Assembly (NCBI GenBank): GCA_036323355.1
Contig: AP028876.1
Span: 2,728,001-2,792,000 of the forward strand
Source: Gottschalkiaceae bacterium SANA
GTDB lineage: Bacteria; Bacillota; Clostridia; Tissierellales; GPF-1
DNA: 64,000 bases
Direction: 5' to 3'
Within the stretch, counting starts at the first letter, position 1. The number at the start of each line of letters is the position of its first letter. Under the pieces are notes generated by a model that saw nothing but the letters and a program-made list of their open reading frames with translations, made no database searches and was not told the DNA's origin. Positions 32,832-42,416 of the stretch are shown here, piece after piece. The translations under genes and the position numbers were made by a program.

Positions 32832-34052
32832 ATGGAAAACAAATTACGAAATTATGCAAAACTTGCCATCCAAGTCGGAATCAATATTGCACCGGGCCAA
32901 GAATTGGTCCTAAACGCTCCAACCAATGCGATTCCCTTTGCTCGCATGGTTGTCGAAGAAGCCTACGCTGCAGGTGCAAAGGATGTACATGTTTTCTGGA
33001 ACGATGAAGTCACCAGCAAGACTCGCTATAAGATGGCACCCGACCAAGCCTTTGAAACTTTTCCGGCATGGCGGGCAGAAGGATTGGAAACCATCGCAAA
33101 AAACGGCGGTGCATTTCTCACGATTCTCACGCCAAATCCAGATTTAATGAAGGGCATTGATCCACATAGAATGCAGACTTGGAACCGTACGGCTATGACT
33201 GCCTTAAAAGGGTATCGACATTACACCATGAACGGGCTATGCAGTTGGAGTCTTCTTACCATCCCTTCAGAGGCTTGGGCATCCAAGGTCTTCCCTAACG
33301 ATGCGCCAGAAACAGCCATGGATAAGTTGTGGTCGCAAGTCTTTTCTATTGTCCGCGTAGACCAAGATGATCCCGTTCAGGCATGGAAAGATCATATTGC
33401 TTTCTTGAAGGATCGACTAGACTTGTTAAATAGCAAGGGGTTTCGTTCCTTACGATATCAATCGAAAACTTGTGCTTTTACCATCGATTTGCCCGATAAT
33501 CATATCTGGGTCGGTGGATCTATTCCCAATGCCAAGGGACGAGATTTTGTTCCCAATCTACCAACCGAAGAAGTCTTTACCAGCAATCTAAAAACCGGAC
33601 TCAATGGATGGGTGAAGGCAACACGGCCACTAAGTTATCAGGGTAATCTGATCACCGATTTTTCAATCTGGTTTGAAAAGGGAAAAATTGTTCGCTATGA
33701 AGCTGCATCCGGTCTAGAGGCATTAAAATCCTTGATCGAAACCGATGAAGGATCATATTATATCGGTGAAGTTGCTTTGGTACCTTACGATTCCCCAATT
33801 TCAAACTCCAATATTGTATTCTACAACACCCTCTATGATGAAAATGCCTCCTGCCATTTGGCCATTGGAAATGCCTATGGCATGTGTTTGGAAAATGGCG
33901 ATCAAATGAACGAAGAAGAGCTTGCCAATGCAGGGTTAAATCGTTCTTTGGCTCATTCTGATTTTATGATCGGCTCGGCTGATTTGTCCATCGTGGGAAT
34001 CACAAAATCCGGCGAAGAGATTCAACTCTTTATCGATGGAAATTGGGCATAA
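32832..34052 (+). CDS. Aminopeptidase, M29 family
   Basis: A 406-aa metallo-aminopeptidase of the AmpS/PepS/thermophilic (M29) family. Distinctive parts are the N-terminal IQVGINIAPGQELVLNAP, EEAYAAGAKDVHVFWND, the metal-binding glutamates in EEVFTSNL and EVALVPYDSPIS, and the C-terminal NRSLAHSDFMIGSADLSIVG. It removes N-terminal residues from peptides in the cytosol. The ATG at 32832 follows GGAGG after 6 nt. Monocistronic, ending in the terminator at 34060. It is convergent with nothing and unrelated to the divergent aspS operon. Confidence 0.93.
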   Translation: MENKLRNYAKLAIQVGINIAPGQELVLNAPTNAIPFARMVVEEAYAAGAKDVHVFWNDEVTSKTRYKMAPDQAFETFPAWRAEGLETIAKNGGAFLTILTPNPDLMKGIDPHRMQTWNRTAMTALKGYRHYTMNGLCSWSLLTIPSEAWASKVFPNDAPETAMDKLWSQVFSIVRVDQDDPVQAWKDHIAFLKDRLDLLNSKGFRSLRYQSKTCAFTIDLPDNHIWVGGSIPNAKGRDFVPNLPTEEVFTSNLKTGLNGWVKATRPLSYQGNLITDFSIWFEKGKIVRYEAASGLEALKSLIETDEGSYYIGEVALVPYDSPISNSNIVFYNTLYDENASCHLAIGNAYGMCLENGDQMNEEELANAGLNRSLAHSDFMIGSADLSIVGITKSGEEIQLFIDGNWA

Positions 34053-34059
34053 AACTTCA

Positions 34060-34088
34060 CCCCCATATCCTTGGATATGGGGGTTCTT
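34060..34088 (+). terminator. Terminator after the M29 aminopeptidase
   Basis: An 11-bp GC-rich stem around CCCCCATATCC/GGATATGGGGG with a 2-nt gap, then TTCTT. Confidence 0.85.
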
Positions 34089-34156
34089 ACATTTTCCTGA
34101 AATTTCCATTTTAATTATTTTCACATGGTATACTCAACAAAAAAGGAGGACTACTC

Positions 34157-34945
34157 ATGAATGAAAATCCTGTCCTAGTGATTAAGGACGTTCGCAAATC
34201 ATATATCCCTGGAAAACCCGTTTTAAGAGGCATTGATTTCTCTGTCTATCCCGGTGAAATTATTGGCTATATCGGAGCAAATGGTGCTGGTAAAAGTACG
34301 ACAATCAAACTGATCTTAGGCTTGTTGTCCATTGACGAAGGTGAAATTTCGCTATTTGGCCAGCTTATTGACCCAAACAAAAGTGACTTCAAGCGCAGAA
34401 TTGGTTACGTACCCGAGGGGGGCGAACTCTATGAAAACTTAAGTCCTGCCGAGTATTTTGACTTTCTTGGCACCCTCTACGAATTGTCGCCCGAAACCAC
34501 GAAAAGTCGGGCCAAAGCACTCATGAAAATTTTTGATATCGACGGCAACTACCACAATCGCATGGCTTCCTTCTCCAAAGGAATGAAACAAAAAGTCTTG
34601 ATCATCAGCAGCATGCTACATAATCCTGATATTCTAATTCTCGATGAACCCTTGAACGGCATGGATGCCAATAGTGTCATGATCTTTAAAGAGGTCTTGT
34701 CTACCCTGGCAAAAAAGGGAAAAACAATCTTCTATTCCTCCCACATTATGGAGGTCGTGGAAAAAATATCAGATCGCATTATTTTACTTTCCGATGGGAA
34801 AGTCGTTGCAGACGGCAGTTTCCAACAATTAAGCGCACAAAATCATGAGGCTTCGCTAGAAGGACTCTTTAACGATCTCACCGGCTTCACCGATCATCAA
34901 GAACTGGCTGAACGGTTTGTCAGTATTTTGGAGGAAGAAGCATGA
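34157..34945 (+). CDS. ABC transporter ATP-binding protein
   Basis: A 262-aa ABC ATPase: Walker A GANGAGKSTT near residue 43, Q-loop region VPEGGELYENL, a signature motif that reads FSKGMKQKV, Walker B ILILDEPLNGMD, and the switch histidine in FYSSHIMEVVEK. The ATPase of a drug- or peptide-exporter of the ABC-2 type, paired with the permease downstream, whose start overlaps its stop codon by 4 bp. Substrate unknown. Confidence 0.92.
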   Translation: MNENPVLVIKDVRKSYIPGKPVLRGIDFSVYPGEIIGYIGANGAGKSTTIKLILGLLSIDEGEISLFGQLIDPNKSDFKRRIGYVPEGGELYENLSPAEYFDFLGTLYELSPETTKSRAKALMKIFDIDGNYHNRMASFSKGMKQKVLIISSMLHNPDILILDEPLNGMDANSVMIFKEVLSTLAKKGKTIFYSSHIMEVVEKISDRIILLSDGKVVADGSFQQLSAQNHEASLEGLFNDLTGFTDHQELAERFVSILEEEA

Positions 34946-36585
34946 GAAATACCTTTGTTAACAAACTAGATTTTCTCGCATCTCCCGTAGCTAAAATGGG
35001 CTGCGATTGGGAAAAGGTGAAAGCCGTTCTTGATCTTCAATTAACACTGGATGCAAGAAGAAAATCAACAGCAAGCAAGAAAAAAGGGAAACGGGAACAT
35101 GGCATCTTTCAAATGATGGCTCTGATGTATGGCATCTCGGGCGTCTTCACCGCCTTGATTGTTTCTTCCATTCCTGATTCCTATGTACGCGTGTCTTTGG
35201 GATTCTTCTTTATCTTCTTAATGGCTGCTCTTATTATGATCACCGACTATTCCGCTATTATTCTGGATAAACAAGGCCAATTCATCTTACAAACAAAGCC
35301 CATCGATCAAAAAAGCCTACACCTTGCAAAACTCCTTCATATTTCTGTCTATATGGGATTTATGACCCTGGTATTGGGTCTACCCCTGCTTCTATTAGAG
35401 GGCTATTATGATGGGTGGCAAGGCGTGCTTATCTGTCTTCTTGCTTATCTTGGCATGGACTTAATCACAGTCGTATTCACAGCCTTTCTCTATGCAGGGC
35501 TTTTGCGATTATTCAGCGGTGAAAAACTACGCGATATGATTCAATATCTGCAGGTCGGCGTCACGATTATCATGATGCTCTCCTATCAAGTCTTCAATCA
35601 GGGTATCGAACTCAAGGGAGCAAGTGCTCATTTGTCGCCTGCCTGGTGGCACCTTTTACTCCCCTCTCAATGGTATGCCAGCTGGATGACAACGGAGAGT
35701 GGCGCCTTGCCAATTCTTCTAAAAAGTGCAGGTATACTTTTACCTATTGGTATGATCCTGCTCTATATGAAGATACTCGCTCCTCGATTCGATTCCATGC
35801 TTTCTCGACTTGATGAAAACAAAGAAAAAATCGACAGCAAAAAGCTAGACCATTCCATGAATAGGCAACGACTAGTCGCCAAACTTTTCACCCGTCATTC
35901 TGAGGAATCAGCCGGTTTCATCATGGGTTCTCGACTCTTAAAAAGAGAACGGAAAATCCAATTGATCGTCATTCCACAATTGGCATTAGGAATTATTTTT
36001 CCTCTGTTAATCATCATGCCAACATTGATGCGGGGAACTTCCCTGTCTGAACTCCGAGAACTTCCCCTTTATTACGCCTTGTATATGACTGGATTTATGG
36101 TCTTACCCTTAGGGATCTATGGGATGAAAAGCGAATACTTTCAAGCTGCTTGGATCTTTAATGCGCTCCCAATACAGAGTCCAAATCAAATGAAACGTGG
36201 CTTAATGAAAAGTTTTTTTGTCCGCTATCAATTGCCTGTTTTTATTGTTCCCACTTTGATTTTTATCGGCCTTTACGGCTTGAGTGCCTTAGATGAAATT
36301 GTCTCGATTTTCTTTCTTCTGTGTTTCTTTGTCCGCCTGAATCATCGAAGCTTCGGTGAGGCTTTTCCATTTTCAGAGGATATCGCGGCGATTCAAGACA
36401 ACAAAAACAAATTATTGCGGATGATCTTCTTGAACATGGCCGCCATCATCGTTATCGGTCTTTTGCATGCAGCAGTTAACTTTCTCTTGCATGCATCCTG
36501 GGTATTCTTACTATTCAGTATGGTTTTGGCTATTTATGCATGGGAAACGGACCGCTTCCTCAAAAAAGTACAGCGAGAATCATAA
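34942..36585 (+). CDS. ABC transporter permease, large
   Basis: A 547-aa polytopic membrane protein with roughly ten to twelve hydrophobic segments and two soluble loops, one near residues 285-310. It begins with a cytosolic stretch including DARRKSTASKKKGKREHG. Its gene overlaps the ATPase gene by 4 bp (ATGA), so the two form one unit that probably acts as an ABC-2-type exporter. I do not recognise the substrate. The upstream pair has a promoter ending in TATACT near 34130 and a GGAGG site. Confidence 0.85.
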   Translation: MRNTFVNKLDFLASPVAKMGCDWEKVKAVLDLQLTLDARRKSTASKKKGKREHGIFQMMALMYGISGVFTALIVSSIPDSYVRVSLGFFFIFLMAALIMITDYSAIILDKQGQFILQTKPIDQKSLHLAKLLHISVYMGFMTLVLGLPLLLLEGYYDGWQGVLICLLAYLGMDLITVVFTAFLYAGLLRLFSGEKLRDMIQYLQVGVTIIMMLSYQVFNQGIELKGASAHLSPAWWHLLLPSQWYASWMTTESGALPILLKSAGILLPIGMILLYMKILAPRFDSMLSRLDENKEKIDSKKLDHSMNRQRLVAKLFTRHSEESAGFIMGSRLLKRERKIQLIVIPQLALGIIFPLLIIMPTLMRGTSLSELRELPLYYALYMTGFMVLPLGIYGMKSEYFQAAWIFNALPIQSPNQMKRGLMKSFFVRYQLPVFIVPTLIFIGLYGLSALDEIVSIFFLLCFFVRLNHRSFGEAFPFSEDIAAIQDNKNKLLRMIFLNMAAIIVIGLLHAAVNFLLHASWVFLLFSMVLAIYAWETDRFLKKVQRES

Positions 36586-36588
36586 TGG

Positions 36589-36614
36589 GAACCCGCACAT
36601 GCGGGTTCTCTTTT
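36589..36614 (+). terminator. Terminator of the ABC pair
   Basis: A perfect stem GAACCCGCA/TGCGGGTTC followed by TCTTTT, 3 bp after the permease stop codon. Confidence 0.85.
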
Positions 36615-36616
36615 GC

Positions 36617-36645
36617 TTGTATTGAGAAGTTTGATAAAATATACT
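36617..36645 (+). promoter_or_regulatory. Promoter of the lipoprotein gene
   Basis: TTGTAT (36617-36622), a 17-bp spacer and TATACT (36640-36645), about 30 bp before the ATG. Confidence 0.65.
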
Positions 36646-36676
36646 AGTAAGGACATTACGATAAAAGGAGCACACC

Positions 36677-38155
36677 ATGAAAAAAATGAAAAAACAAATG
36701 ATGATCATCGTGATCATCCTACTCTTACTTCTTACAGGGTGTACAAGACCAACCTCAGTTGAACCAAAAGAGCCTGCCCAGGTTGAGACCCCAGTGGAAG
36801 CGGAAATTCCTATCGATGAGGCGACAGAACCCAAAGAACCAGAAGAAGCGAAAGCAACGACGGTAACTTTCGGAAGAAGTGAAGGGCGTGTCATTGTCAA
36901 TCAATTCTTGACTGCGATCAACGGTGGGAGTTTTGACATTCGCAGAATTCTTTTCGACAGAAGCCAATATCAACAGCAAGCAGATCGAGTCAACCTGCAG
37001 CTTTCCCTATACAGTTATCAGTATAGCCCTGAAAATGAAAGCTTGGAGATTGAATACAGAATTGCAAATCCATCAGAACTGTGGCTCTATTCCTATCGCG
37101 ATGCTTCCATGCATCTAAGCAGCATTCTTGAAACAACGGATGGACAACAAGCAATATCAATGGATTATGGCTATCCACAGACTATTTTGCCGCCAAAGTC
37201 TTATCTTTATTTCACCCATACCTTTAGCGAAATCCGAAACCCGGCAGCCTTGTTCCGTATACGCGCTATGGATGAGGAATTTGAAATTGATCTTTCCAAT
37301 GATGCAGCCATTGCTGCAAGAGAGTTCACTTTTCCATCCTCACGCGAAACCGCTCTCTCATTCCAAGAATTCTTTAGAAAAATCAAGGTGATTGAGAATC
37401 AATCTTGGAACCTGATTCCCTTTAAGCACCTCACTGATGCAAAAATTACGTCTATTAAGTGGGACGATCTTGGAGGGGTTATCACCCTTACCATCATACC
37501 CGATGCCTATGTTCCACAACTCGCCTTGGAAAAAGAACACTATCGATTCCAAGTGATGACGGATGCAGGTGAAGTGATTCCAACAGAGATTGTCAGTGTA
37601 GACGGTCAATTGGATGAAGATCGCTATGTGCCGAGAGAACCGGTGACCATGACACTAAAAATGAATCAAAGAATTCTCGATCCATGTACGGCAATCCAAT
37701 TGCATATGGTCTATGCGATTCCTACCCAGGAATCTCGCACCATCTACTTGGAGGATGGTACAGAATCCCTTCGTGATTATGACAATATGGACGAAGTCAG
37801 CTATTTCTCTGATTTTATTTCCTTGAAATCTGATGTAAGTCGAGAAGAGATTGCACCCGTTGAAGAATCCTTTTATCTAGACATTCTTCCCTTAACGGAA
37901 AATCGAATGAAATCTGCTTTGGTTGAAGAACTCCTCCCATTCTTGGAAACAGAAAAATTCATGGTCTCATCAGCATCACAGATCGAAACCTTTGAAATCT
38001 TAGAGGAAACTGTGCATTCTCCCATTCAGTTGGAAGTCAAGATTCACTTGTCGATTCCATCCGAAGAATCAAATGTGCTAGAAGGCGATTTCTTTGTTCT
38101 CTATGAGTACAAGGATTCCACTTGGACTGTCAATCAAATTAAATTTGCATCATAA
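36677..38155 (+). CDS. Uncharacterised lipoprotein
   Basis: A 492-aa secreted protein with a lipoprotein signal: a charged start, hydrophobic core and lipobox LLTGC with the lipidated cysteine at residue 22. A proline/glutamate-rich linker (about 25-62) precedes mixed beta-rich sequence with no domain I recognise; there is a proline-rich PPKSYLYFTH region in the middle. It would sit on the outer face of the membrane. It has its own promoter and terminator, so the neighbours give no clue to function. Confidence 0.8.
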   Translation: MKKMKKQMMIIVIILLLLLTGCTRPTSVEPKEPAQVETPVEAEIPIDEATEPKEPEEAKATTVTFGRSEGRVIVNQFLTAINGGSFDIRRILFDRSQYQQQADRVNLQLSLYSYQYSPENESLEIEYRIANPSELWLYSYRDASMHLSSILETTDGQQAISMDYGYPQTILPPKSYLYFTHTFSEIRNPAALFRIRAMDEEFEIDLSNDAAIAAREFTFPSSRETALSFQEFFRKIKVIENQSWNLIPFKHLTDAKITSIKWDDLGGVITLTIIPDAYVPQLALEKEHYRFQVMTDAGEVIPTEIVSVDGQLDEDRYVPREPVTMTLKMNQRILDPCTAIQLHMVYAIPTQESRTIYLEDGTESLRDYDNMDEVSYFSDFISLKSDVSREEIAPVEESFYLDILPLTENRMKSALVEELLPFLETEKFMVSSASQIETFEILEETVHSPIQLEVKIHLSIPSEESNVLEGDFFVLYEYKDSTWTVNQIKFAS

Positions 38156-38160
38156 CACAA

Positions 38161-38200
38161 GAAGAGGGCGTGTCGCTCACAAGCGACATGCCCTCTTCTT
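38161..38200. terminator. Bidirectional terminator
   Basis: A long stem GAAGAGGGC-TGTCGCT/AGCGACA-GCCCTCTTC between the convergent lipoprotein and ArsC-like genes. Confidence 0.88.
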
Positions 38201-38214
38201 AGATATAATAAATC

Positions 38215-38571
38215 CTATTGGAAATTTTTTTCCCATTCTTTCACTTTAAATCCAAGCAAGATTGTTTCCCCAACAAGCAAGGGCCGCTTCACCAGCATCC
38301 CATCCGTTGCCAAAAGATCCAATTGTTCCTGATCACTCATGGTTGGCAATTGATCTTTTAGATGCAATTCCCGATACTTCATACCGCTTGTATTGAAGAA
38401 TCGCTTTAGCGGCAATTCGCTTTGTTCCCACCAAGTTCTCAATTCTTCAGCCGTTGGATTTTCCTCTACAATATGACGAACATCCACTTCGACTTTCGAC
38501 TCCTCCAACCATTTCATGGCTTTCTTACAGGTCCCACACTTCGGATAAATCAATACCAAAGGTTTGATCAT
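38215..38571 (-). CDS. ArsC/Spx family protein
   Basis: A 118-aa thioredoxin-fold protein of the ArsC/Spx/YffB type. The CxxC motif is in IYPKCGTCKKAMKWLEE near residue 12, then VRHIVEENPTAEEL, LPLKRFFNTSGMKYRELHL and the C-terminal LVKRPLLVGETILLGF, including the conserved RP. The nomenclature arsenate reductase is loose: no ars genes are nearby, and RNA-polymerase-binding Spx features are not obvious. The gene follows DUF4003 by a few bases and may be co-transcribed with it. Confidence 0.88.
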   Translation of the reverse strand: MIKPLVLIYPKCGTCKKAMKWLEESKVEVDVRHIVEENPTAEELRTWWEQSELPLKRFFNTSGMKYRELHLKDQLPTMSDQEQLDLLATDGMLVKRPLLVGETILLGFKVKEWEKNFQ

Positions 38572-38583
38572 GTCTCTTCCCCC

Positions 38584-39558
38584 CTAACTGGATGCACTGG
38601 CAGCTGCTGCTGTTGAAGCCCCAATCGCTGCGATCATAGCAGCCTGTTGTGCTTGCATAATCTGCTGAATCACGGTAGAAACCCCTGTTCTCAACAAGGC
38701 CGCGTACTCCTCGCTCTTCATAAAATCGCTGACCACCAGCATGGCTGCAAGCATGGTATTCATGCTTCCCTGCCATTTAAACCCTTTGGTCACAGACAAT
38801 TGCTTGGCATATTCACTCAAACAACGGACCACCTCTTCCACCGGCTGCTCATTTAAAACCAGTAAAGGGATCTGTGGATAAAAATAATCACTCCACTTCA
38901 CCTTCTGACGTTTCATCTCATCGAGAAATCCTCCGCACCGTTCCACTAGAGAGAGTTGCAAAGCTTCCGGCTGCAAAACCGTAAGAATATGGGTCATCAT
39001 CTGCAGCATATTCCCCTTGTGATAGCGTTCCTTGGACAATCGATCATAATATGTTTCCATTTGCTCGATCAATTGCATGGGTTGTCGCTCATCCTTGGCC
39101 AAAAGCACAGCCATGGGAAAATCATCGCTTCCCGTTAGAAATTTATGTTCTTTCTTCATTAGTTGGTAAATTTCCTGCGACTTAAGCAATCTTGGACTCA
39201 AGGCCGATTCAGACAACAAAGACACAGCTACCATAGGCATATAGGGTCCCTTGATCTTTTGCTGCTTAAGCGTTTTCTCCAGCTCCATCAATTGTGAAAC
39301 CGATGCAGCCGTATACCCTTCTGTATCCATCATTGCAGCAATCAGATACAAATTCATTCCACGAAAATTAGAAAACATACCCGTCTCATTCCGAATGGCT
39401 GACAGAAAAGATTCATAACGATTTGCTTCAAAGGGATGGTCCTTCATCAAATAAAACAAGGGAATCATCCGCAGGGATGGATCACTAATCTTCCACTTGT
39501 AGGTCGTTTTCATTGACTCATAAAGTTGTAAATACTGTGAGATCTTTGCCTCTACCAT
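38584..39558 (-). CDS. DUF4003 family protein
   Basis: A 324-aa soluble, mostly helical protein of the DUF4003 family, recognised by segments such as YESFLSAIRNETGMFSNFRG, MVAVSLLSE near residue 116 and LTGSDDFPMAVLLA near residue 141. The C-terminus is low-complexity (AAMIAAIGASTAAAASASS). No function is known. Lies between a TspO-like membrane protein upstream and the ArsC-like gene downstream, probably one transcript. Confidence 0.82.
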   Translation of the reverse strand: MVEAKISQYLQLYESMKTTYKWKISDPSLRMIPLFYLMKDHPFEANRYESFLSAIRNETGMFSNFRGMNLYLIAAMMDTEGYTAASVSQLMELEKTLKQQKIKGPYMPMVAVSLLSESALSPRLLKSQEIYQLMKKEHKFLTGSDDFPMAVLLAKDERQPMQLIEQMETYYDRLSKERYHKGNMLQMMTHILTVLQPEALQLSLVERCGGFLDEMKRQKVKWSDYFYPQIPLLVLNEQPVEEVVRCLSEYAKQLSVTKGFKWQGSMNTMLAAMLVVSDFMKSEEYAALLRTGVSTVIQQIMQAQQAAMIAAIGASTAAAASASS

Positions 39559-39566
39559 AGATCCTC

Positions 39567-40298
39567 CTAAAACATCGATTTTCTACGCACCAAAACCAAA
39601 AGAATTCCCAGTGCCAATAAAACCATCGTAGCAAAAGCAGTCCCAGAAAGCAAGAGATCAACCCCTTGCCAACGTGAAAAAATTCCAAAATTCGCCCAAA
39701 TAATAACCGTGGCAAATGCCCAATCCCGCTTAAAACGAAGTCCGATCACACCCAAAAGCAGGGCGACAATCATAGTCCCCATGGTCCAGAAGACAGCTAG
39801 GTTTCCACCGGTAAATCCTCTTGTAATTAAGAAAATCGACGTGTTTGCAATCGTTGCGACAGAAATCCATCCCAGATACACACTGATTGGAATCGTCATC
39901 GCCGCTCCCCGGCTATATCGAGATCGGCTCATTTCCACAGACAATCCAATCAAACTGCCCAAAATGACCAGCATGGCAATCTCTGTTGCCCACCAAATCT
40001 GATAATGCCAAAGAAAAATCCAAACCATATTTGCTATACAACTTATAACAAAAAAAGTACTACCCGTTGAACTCAATCGTTCCTCATGTCTAACAGGGAC
40101 CAAGACCCAATAGCCCAAGAGTAAATAAATAACGCCCCAGATCGCAAAAGTAAATCCTACGGGAGTAAATAAAGATGGAATTAAATCCGACACTTGTCCC
40201 GTTGTGATTCCATTAATCGGCCATATATTCGCCAAAGCATTGACGATCAAAACACCCAGGTAAAAAATCAGTGGTAGATTCATTTTTCTGTTCCTCAT
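39567..40298 (-). CDS. TspO/MBR-related tryptophan-rich membrane protein
   Basis: A 243-aa integral membrane protein with about seven hydrophobic segments, in the tryptophan-rich sensory/TspO-like group. Aromatic residues cluster around FTPVGFTFAIWGVIYLLLGYW and FLWHYQIWWATE. TspO proteins bind tetrapyrroles, but longer members such as this have no known ligand. The ATG has a strong GGAGGTG five bases upstream. Probably first of a three-gene unit (TspO-like, DUF4003, ArsC-like). Confidence 0.8.
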   Translation of the reverse strand: MRNRKMNLPLIFYLGVLIVNALANIWPINGITTGQVSDLIPSLFTPVGFTFAIWGVIYLLLGYWVLVPVRHEERLSSTGSTFFVISCIANMVWIFLWHYQIWWATEIAMLVILGSLIGLSVEMSRSRYSRGAAMTIPISVYLGWISVATIANTSIFLITRGFTGGNLAVFWTMGTMIVALLLGVIGLRFKRDWAFATVIIWANFGIFSRWQGVDLLLSGTAFATMVLLALGILLVLVRRKSMF

Positions 40299-40335
40299 AG
40301 CTACACCTCCGTATACCTATGTTTTTACCCGTTTT

Positions 40336-41742
40336 TCATTGATTCACGCCATCCACCGATTGGCCAGCAATCCTTCCAAAAACAATTGAATCGGTCATCG
40401 AGTTCCCGCCTAGGCGATTGTTTCCGTGAATCCCACCCGTTGCTTCCCCACAGGCAAATAAGCCCTCAATTGGTATACCATCTCGATCTAATACCTGGGC
40501 ATCCGCATTGATGGGCAAGCCACCCATGCAATAATGAACACCCGGTTGTACCAATATGGCGAAGAATGGAGGTCTCAATTGAACGGGCAGATCCCTGCGC
40601 TGAAAATCATCGTCAGACCCGCCAGCAACAAATCCATTATAACGATCAATCGATCGAGCCAATGTTGCTGCATCAATGCCCAATATCTGTGACATCTCCT
40701 CGATTGAATTCGCTTCCTTAGTCAATTGCATATCGATATAAGCATCTGCCGCAGATAATCCATTGCGAATGGATTCATCAAAGATCAAGTAATTCTTTCC
40801 CTGCGTCTGTTGGCGCATTTCCTCGCTCAAAATATCGCGAAATGCCATTTCGTCGGTAAATCGATTGCCTTCCATATTAATTAGAATTCCGCCATTTCCA
40901 CGGATCGCCTCGGTAATCAGAATTCCAAAATGTGGTTCCACCGTAGGATGTGCCTGAATCTTCTCCATATCAATCAGATCAATGGGAAGATCTGCAACCA
41001 AATCAATATAATCTCCCGTTGCACCGGCATGATTGGTGGTCTTAAATCCCTTCAAATCAGGGTTATAAAAGACGAATCGCTCCGAACTACCACCAAAGCC
41101 ACCGGAAGCGATCACAACAGAATCTGCCATAATCTCATATTCTCGACCTTCTTGATTTCGAACCAAGACCCCTGTCACCCGATTGTTATCCGTTAGCAAC
41201 TGAATTACCTTGTTTTCTACGCGCAAATTAATTCCGAGTTGAACCACTTGCTCCCCTAATACACGAACCACTTCAGAGCCAACAGGAGCCCCTCCTGAGG
41301 GACGATGGGTACGATCCATCCGATGACCCGCCAGACGTCCAAGGTCCGTTAAATCTGCTCCAAATCCGATCAACCAATTAACTGCTTGTCCACTTTTCTC
41401 AACCAAAAGATTGGCCAAATTGCGATCATTTTGGTAGTGGCCTGCTGCTAGGGTATCTGCTAAGAATAAACTCTTGCTGTCAGTTAATCCTTCTCTTTCT
41501 TCAACGATACTGTTCACGGCGTTCATTCCCCCGGTTGCACGCTGGCTATTGCCACCAATTCGAGGCATTTTCTCCAAAAGTACAACTGAAAGCCCCGCCT
41601 GTTTTGCTTCTATAGCCGCACTAATTCCACTCGCACCTGCACCGATCACAACTACATCCGTTCGTTCTGGACGCTCCAAAAACATCATAATTCCAATAAA
41701 GACAACAAATACAATCGCCATCCCCACTACGATCTTTCTCAT
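40336..41742 (-). CDS. Membrane-anchored FAD fumarate reductase-like protein
   Basis: A 468-aa flavoprotein with an N-terminal membrane helix (about 4-22) that would place the catalytic domain outside. Rossmann motif VVVIGAGASGISAAIEA, then the MPRIGGNSQRATGG loop, the active-site QAHPTVEP, ITEAIRGNGG, and a C-terminal HGNNRLGGNSM with the substrate arginine. Compared with Shewanella fumarate reductase, the histidine pair in the VHHTMGG motif reads VHYCMGG, so one substrate-contact histidine is replaced by tyrosine; specificity may therefore differ (urocanate or another enoate is possible). No FMN-binding domain. Its ATG overlaps the response regulator stop codon by 4 bp. Confidence 0.85.
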   Translation of the reverse strand: MRKIVVGMAIVFVVFIGIMMFLERPERTDVVVIGAGASGISAAIEAKQAGLSVVLLEKMPRIGGNSQRATGGMNAVNSIVEEREGLTDSKSLFLADTLAAGHYQNDRNLANLLVEKSGQAVNWLIGFGADLTDLGRLAGHRMDRTHRPSGGAPVGSEVVRVLGEQVVQLGINLRVENKVIQLLTDNNRVTGVLVRNQEGREYEIMADSVVIASGGFGGSSERFVFYNPDLKGFKTTNHAGATGDYIDLVADLPIDLIDMEKIQAHPTVEPHFGILITEAIRGNGGILINMEGNRFTDEMAFRDILSEEMRQQTQGKNYLIFDESIRNGLSAADAYIDMQLTKEANSIEEMSQILGIDAATLARSIDRYNGFVAGGSDDDFQRRDLPVQLRPPFFAILVQPGVHYCMGGLPINADAQVLDRDGIPIEGLFACGEATGGIHGNNRLGGNSMTDSIVFGRIAGQSVDGVNQ

Positions 41743-42416
41743 CGAATCACCTTCTGATATAGATGCTGCGGGCGCCCTACTTTCCCATAAGATAAGTCCA
41801 TCTTCAGCACCCCTTCACGTACCATATACTCTAAATACCTTCGCACGGTAACCCGCGCCAATCCACTACTTGTACCAATCTCTTCTGGTGTACAGGGATG
41901 ATCCATTTTCTCAATTTCGCGCCAAATCAATTCATACGTTTTCCGGCTAAGTCCTTTTTCCATTGGTGCCACGGTTTGTTTGGGTTGATGGTCCCGCCGA
42001 AATAATTGATCCAATTGTGATTGTTCCAGAGTACCTGCCTCTGGGATCGCTTGAATTCGGCGCAAGGACATACGAATCGCTTCTTCAAAGCGCTCGTAGG
42101 TAAATGGTTTAATCAAGTAATCCACTGTCCCATATCGAAAAGCATGTTCTACGGTTTCTACACTTTTATCGGCCGTAATGAACACGATTTCACATTCGAT
42201 CTTCTCATCTCGAATCCACTTTAATAGATCTGTTCCTTTGCCTTCTGGGAAATACACATCCAAAAGCACCAGATCAAACTTTTTCTTCAGCAGAAACGCC
42301 TTGGCTGATTCCAAGTTAGATGCAGCCTCAATTTCTGAAATTTCCTCAATTCGTTGCGCAAATTTCTGATTGATATCTCGTACCATCGGATCATCCTCTA
42401 CGATCAGTATTCGCAT
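41739..42416 (-). CDS. CitB/DcuR-type response regulator
   Basis: A 225-aa response regulator. The receiver domain has the acidic pair in VEDDPMV, the phospho-acceptor aspartate in LVLLDVYFPEG and the conserved lysine in YLIKPFT. The C-terminal domain carries a winged-helix-type helix-turn-helix around IGTSSGLARVTVRRYLEYMV, the form seen in CitB/DcuR/DctR regulators of C4-dicarboxylate and citrate metabolism. The ATG at 42416 follows GGAGG by 6 nt; it overlaps the kinase gene by 26 bp. Target genes probably include the fumarate-reductase genes. Confidence 0.92.
   Translation of the reverse strand: MRILIVEDDPMVRDINQKFAQRIEEISEIEAASNLESAKAFLLKKKFDLVLLDVYFPEGKGTDLLKWIRDEKIECEIVFITADKSVETVEHAFRYGTVDYLIKPFTYERFEEAIRMSLRRIQAIPEAGTLEQSQLDQLFRRDHQPKQTVAPMEKGLSRKTYELIWREIEKMDHPCTPEEIGTSSGLARVTVRRYLEYMVREGVLKMDLSYGKVGRPQHLYQKVIR

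Noticed and set aside
38215-38571. Reading the ArsC-like gene as an arsenic-resistance gene
   Set aside because: No arsB/acr3/arsR neighbours, and the family includes many proteins unrelated to arsenate; the fold is supported but not the function.
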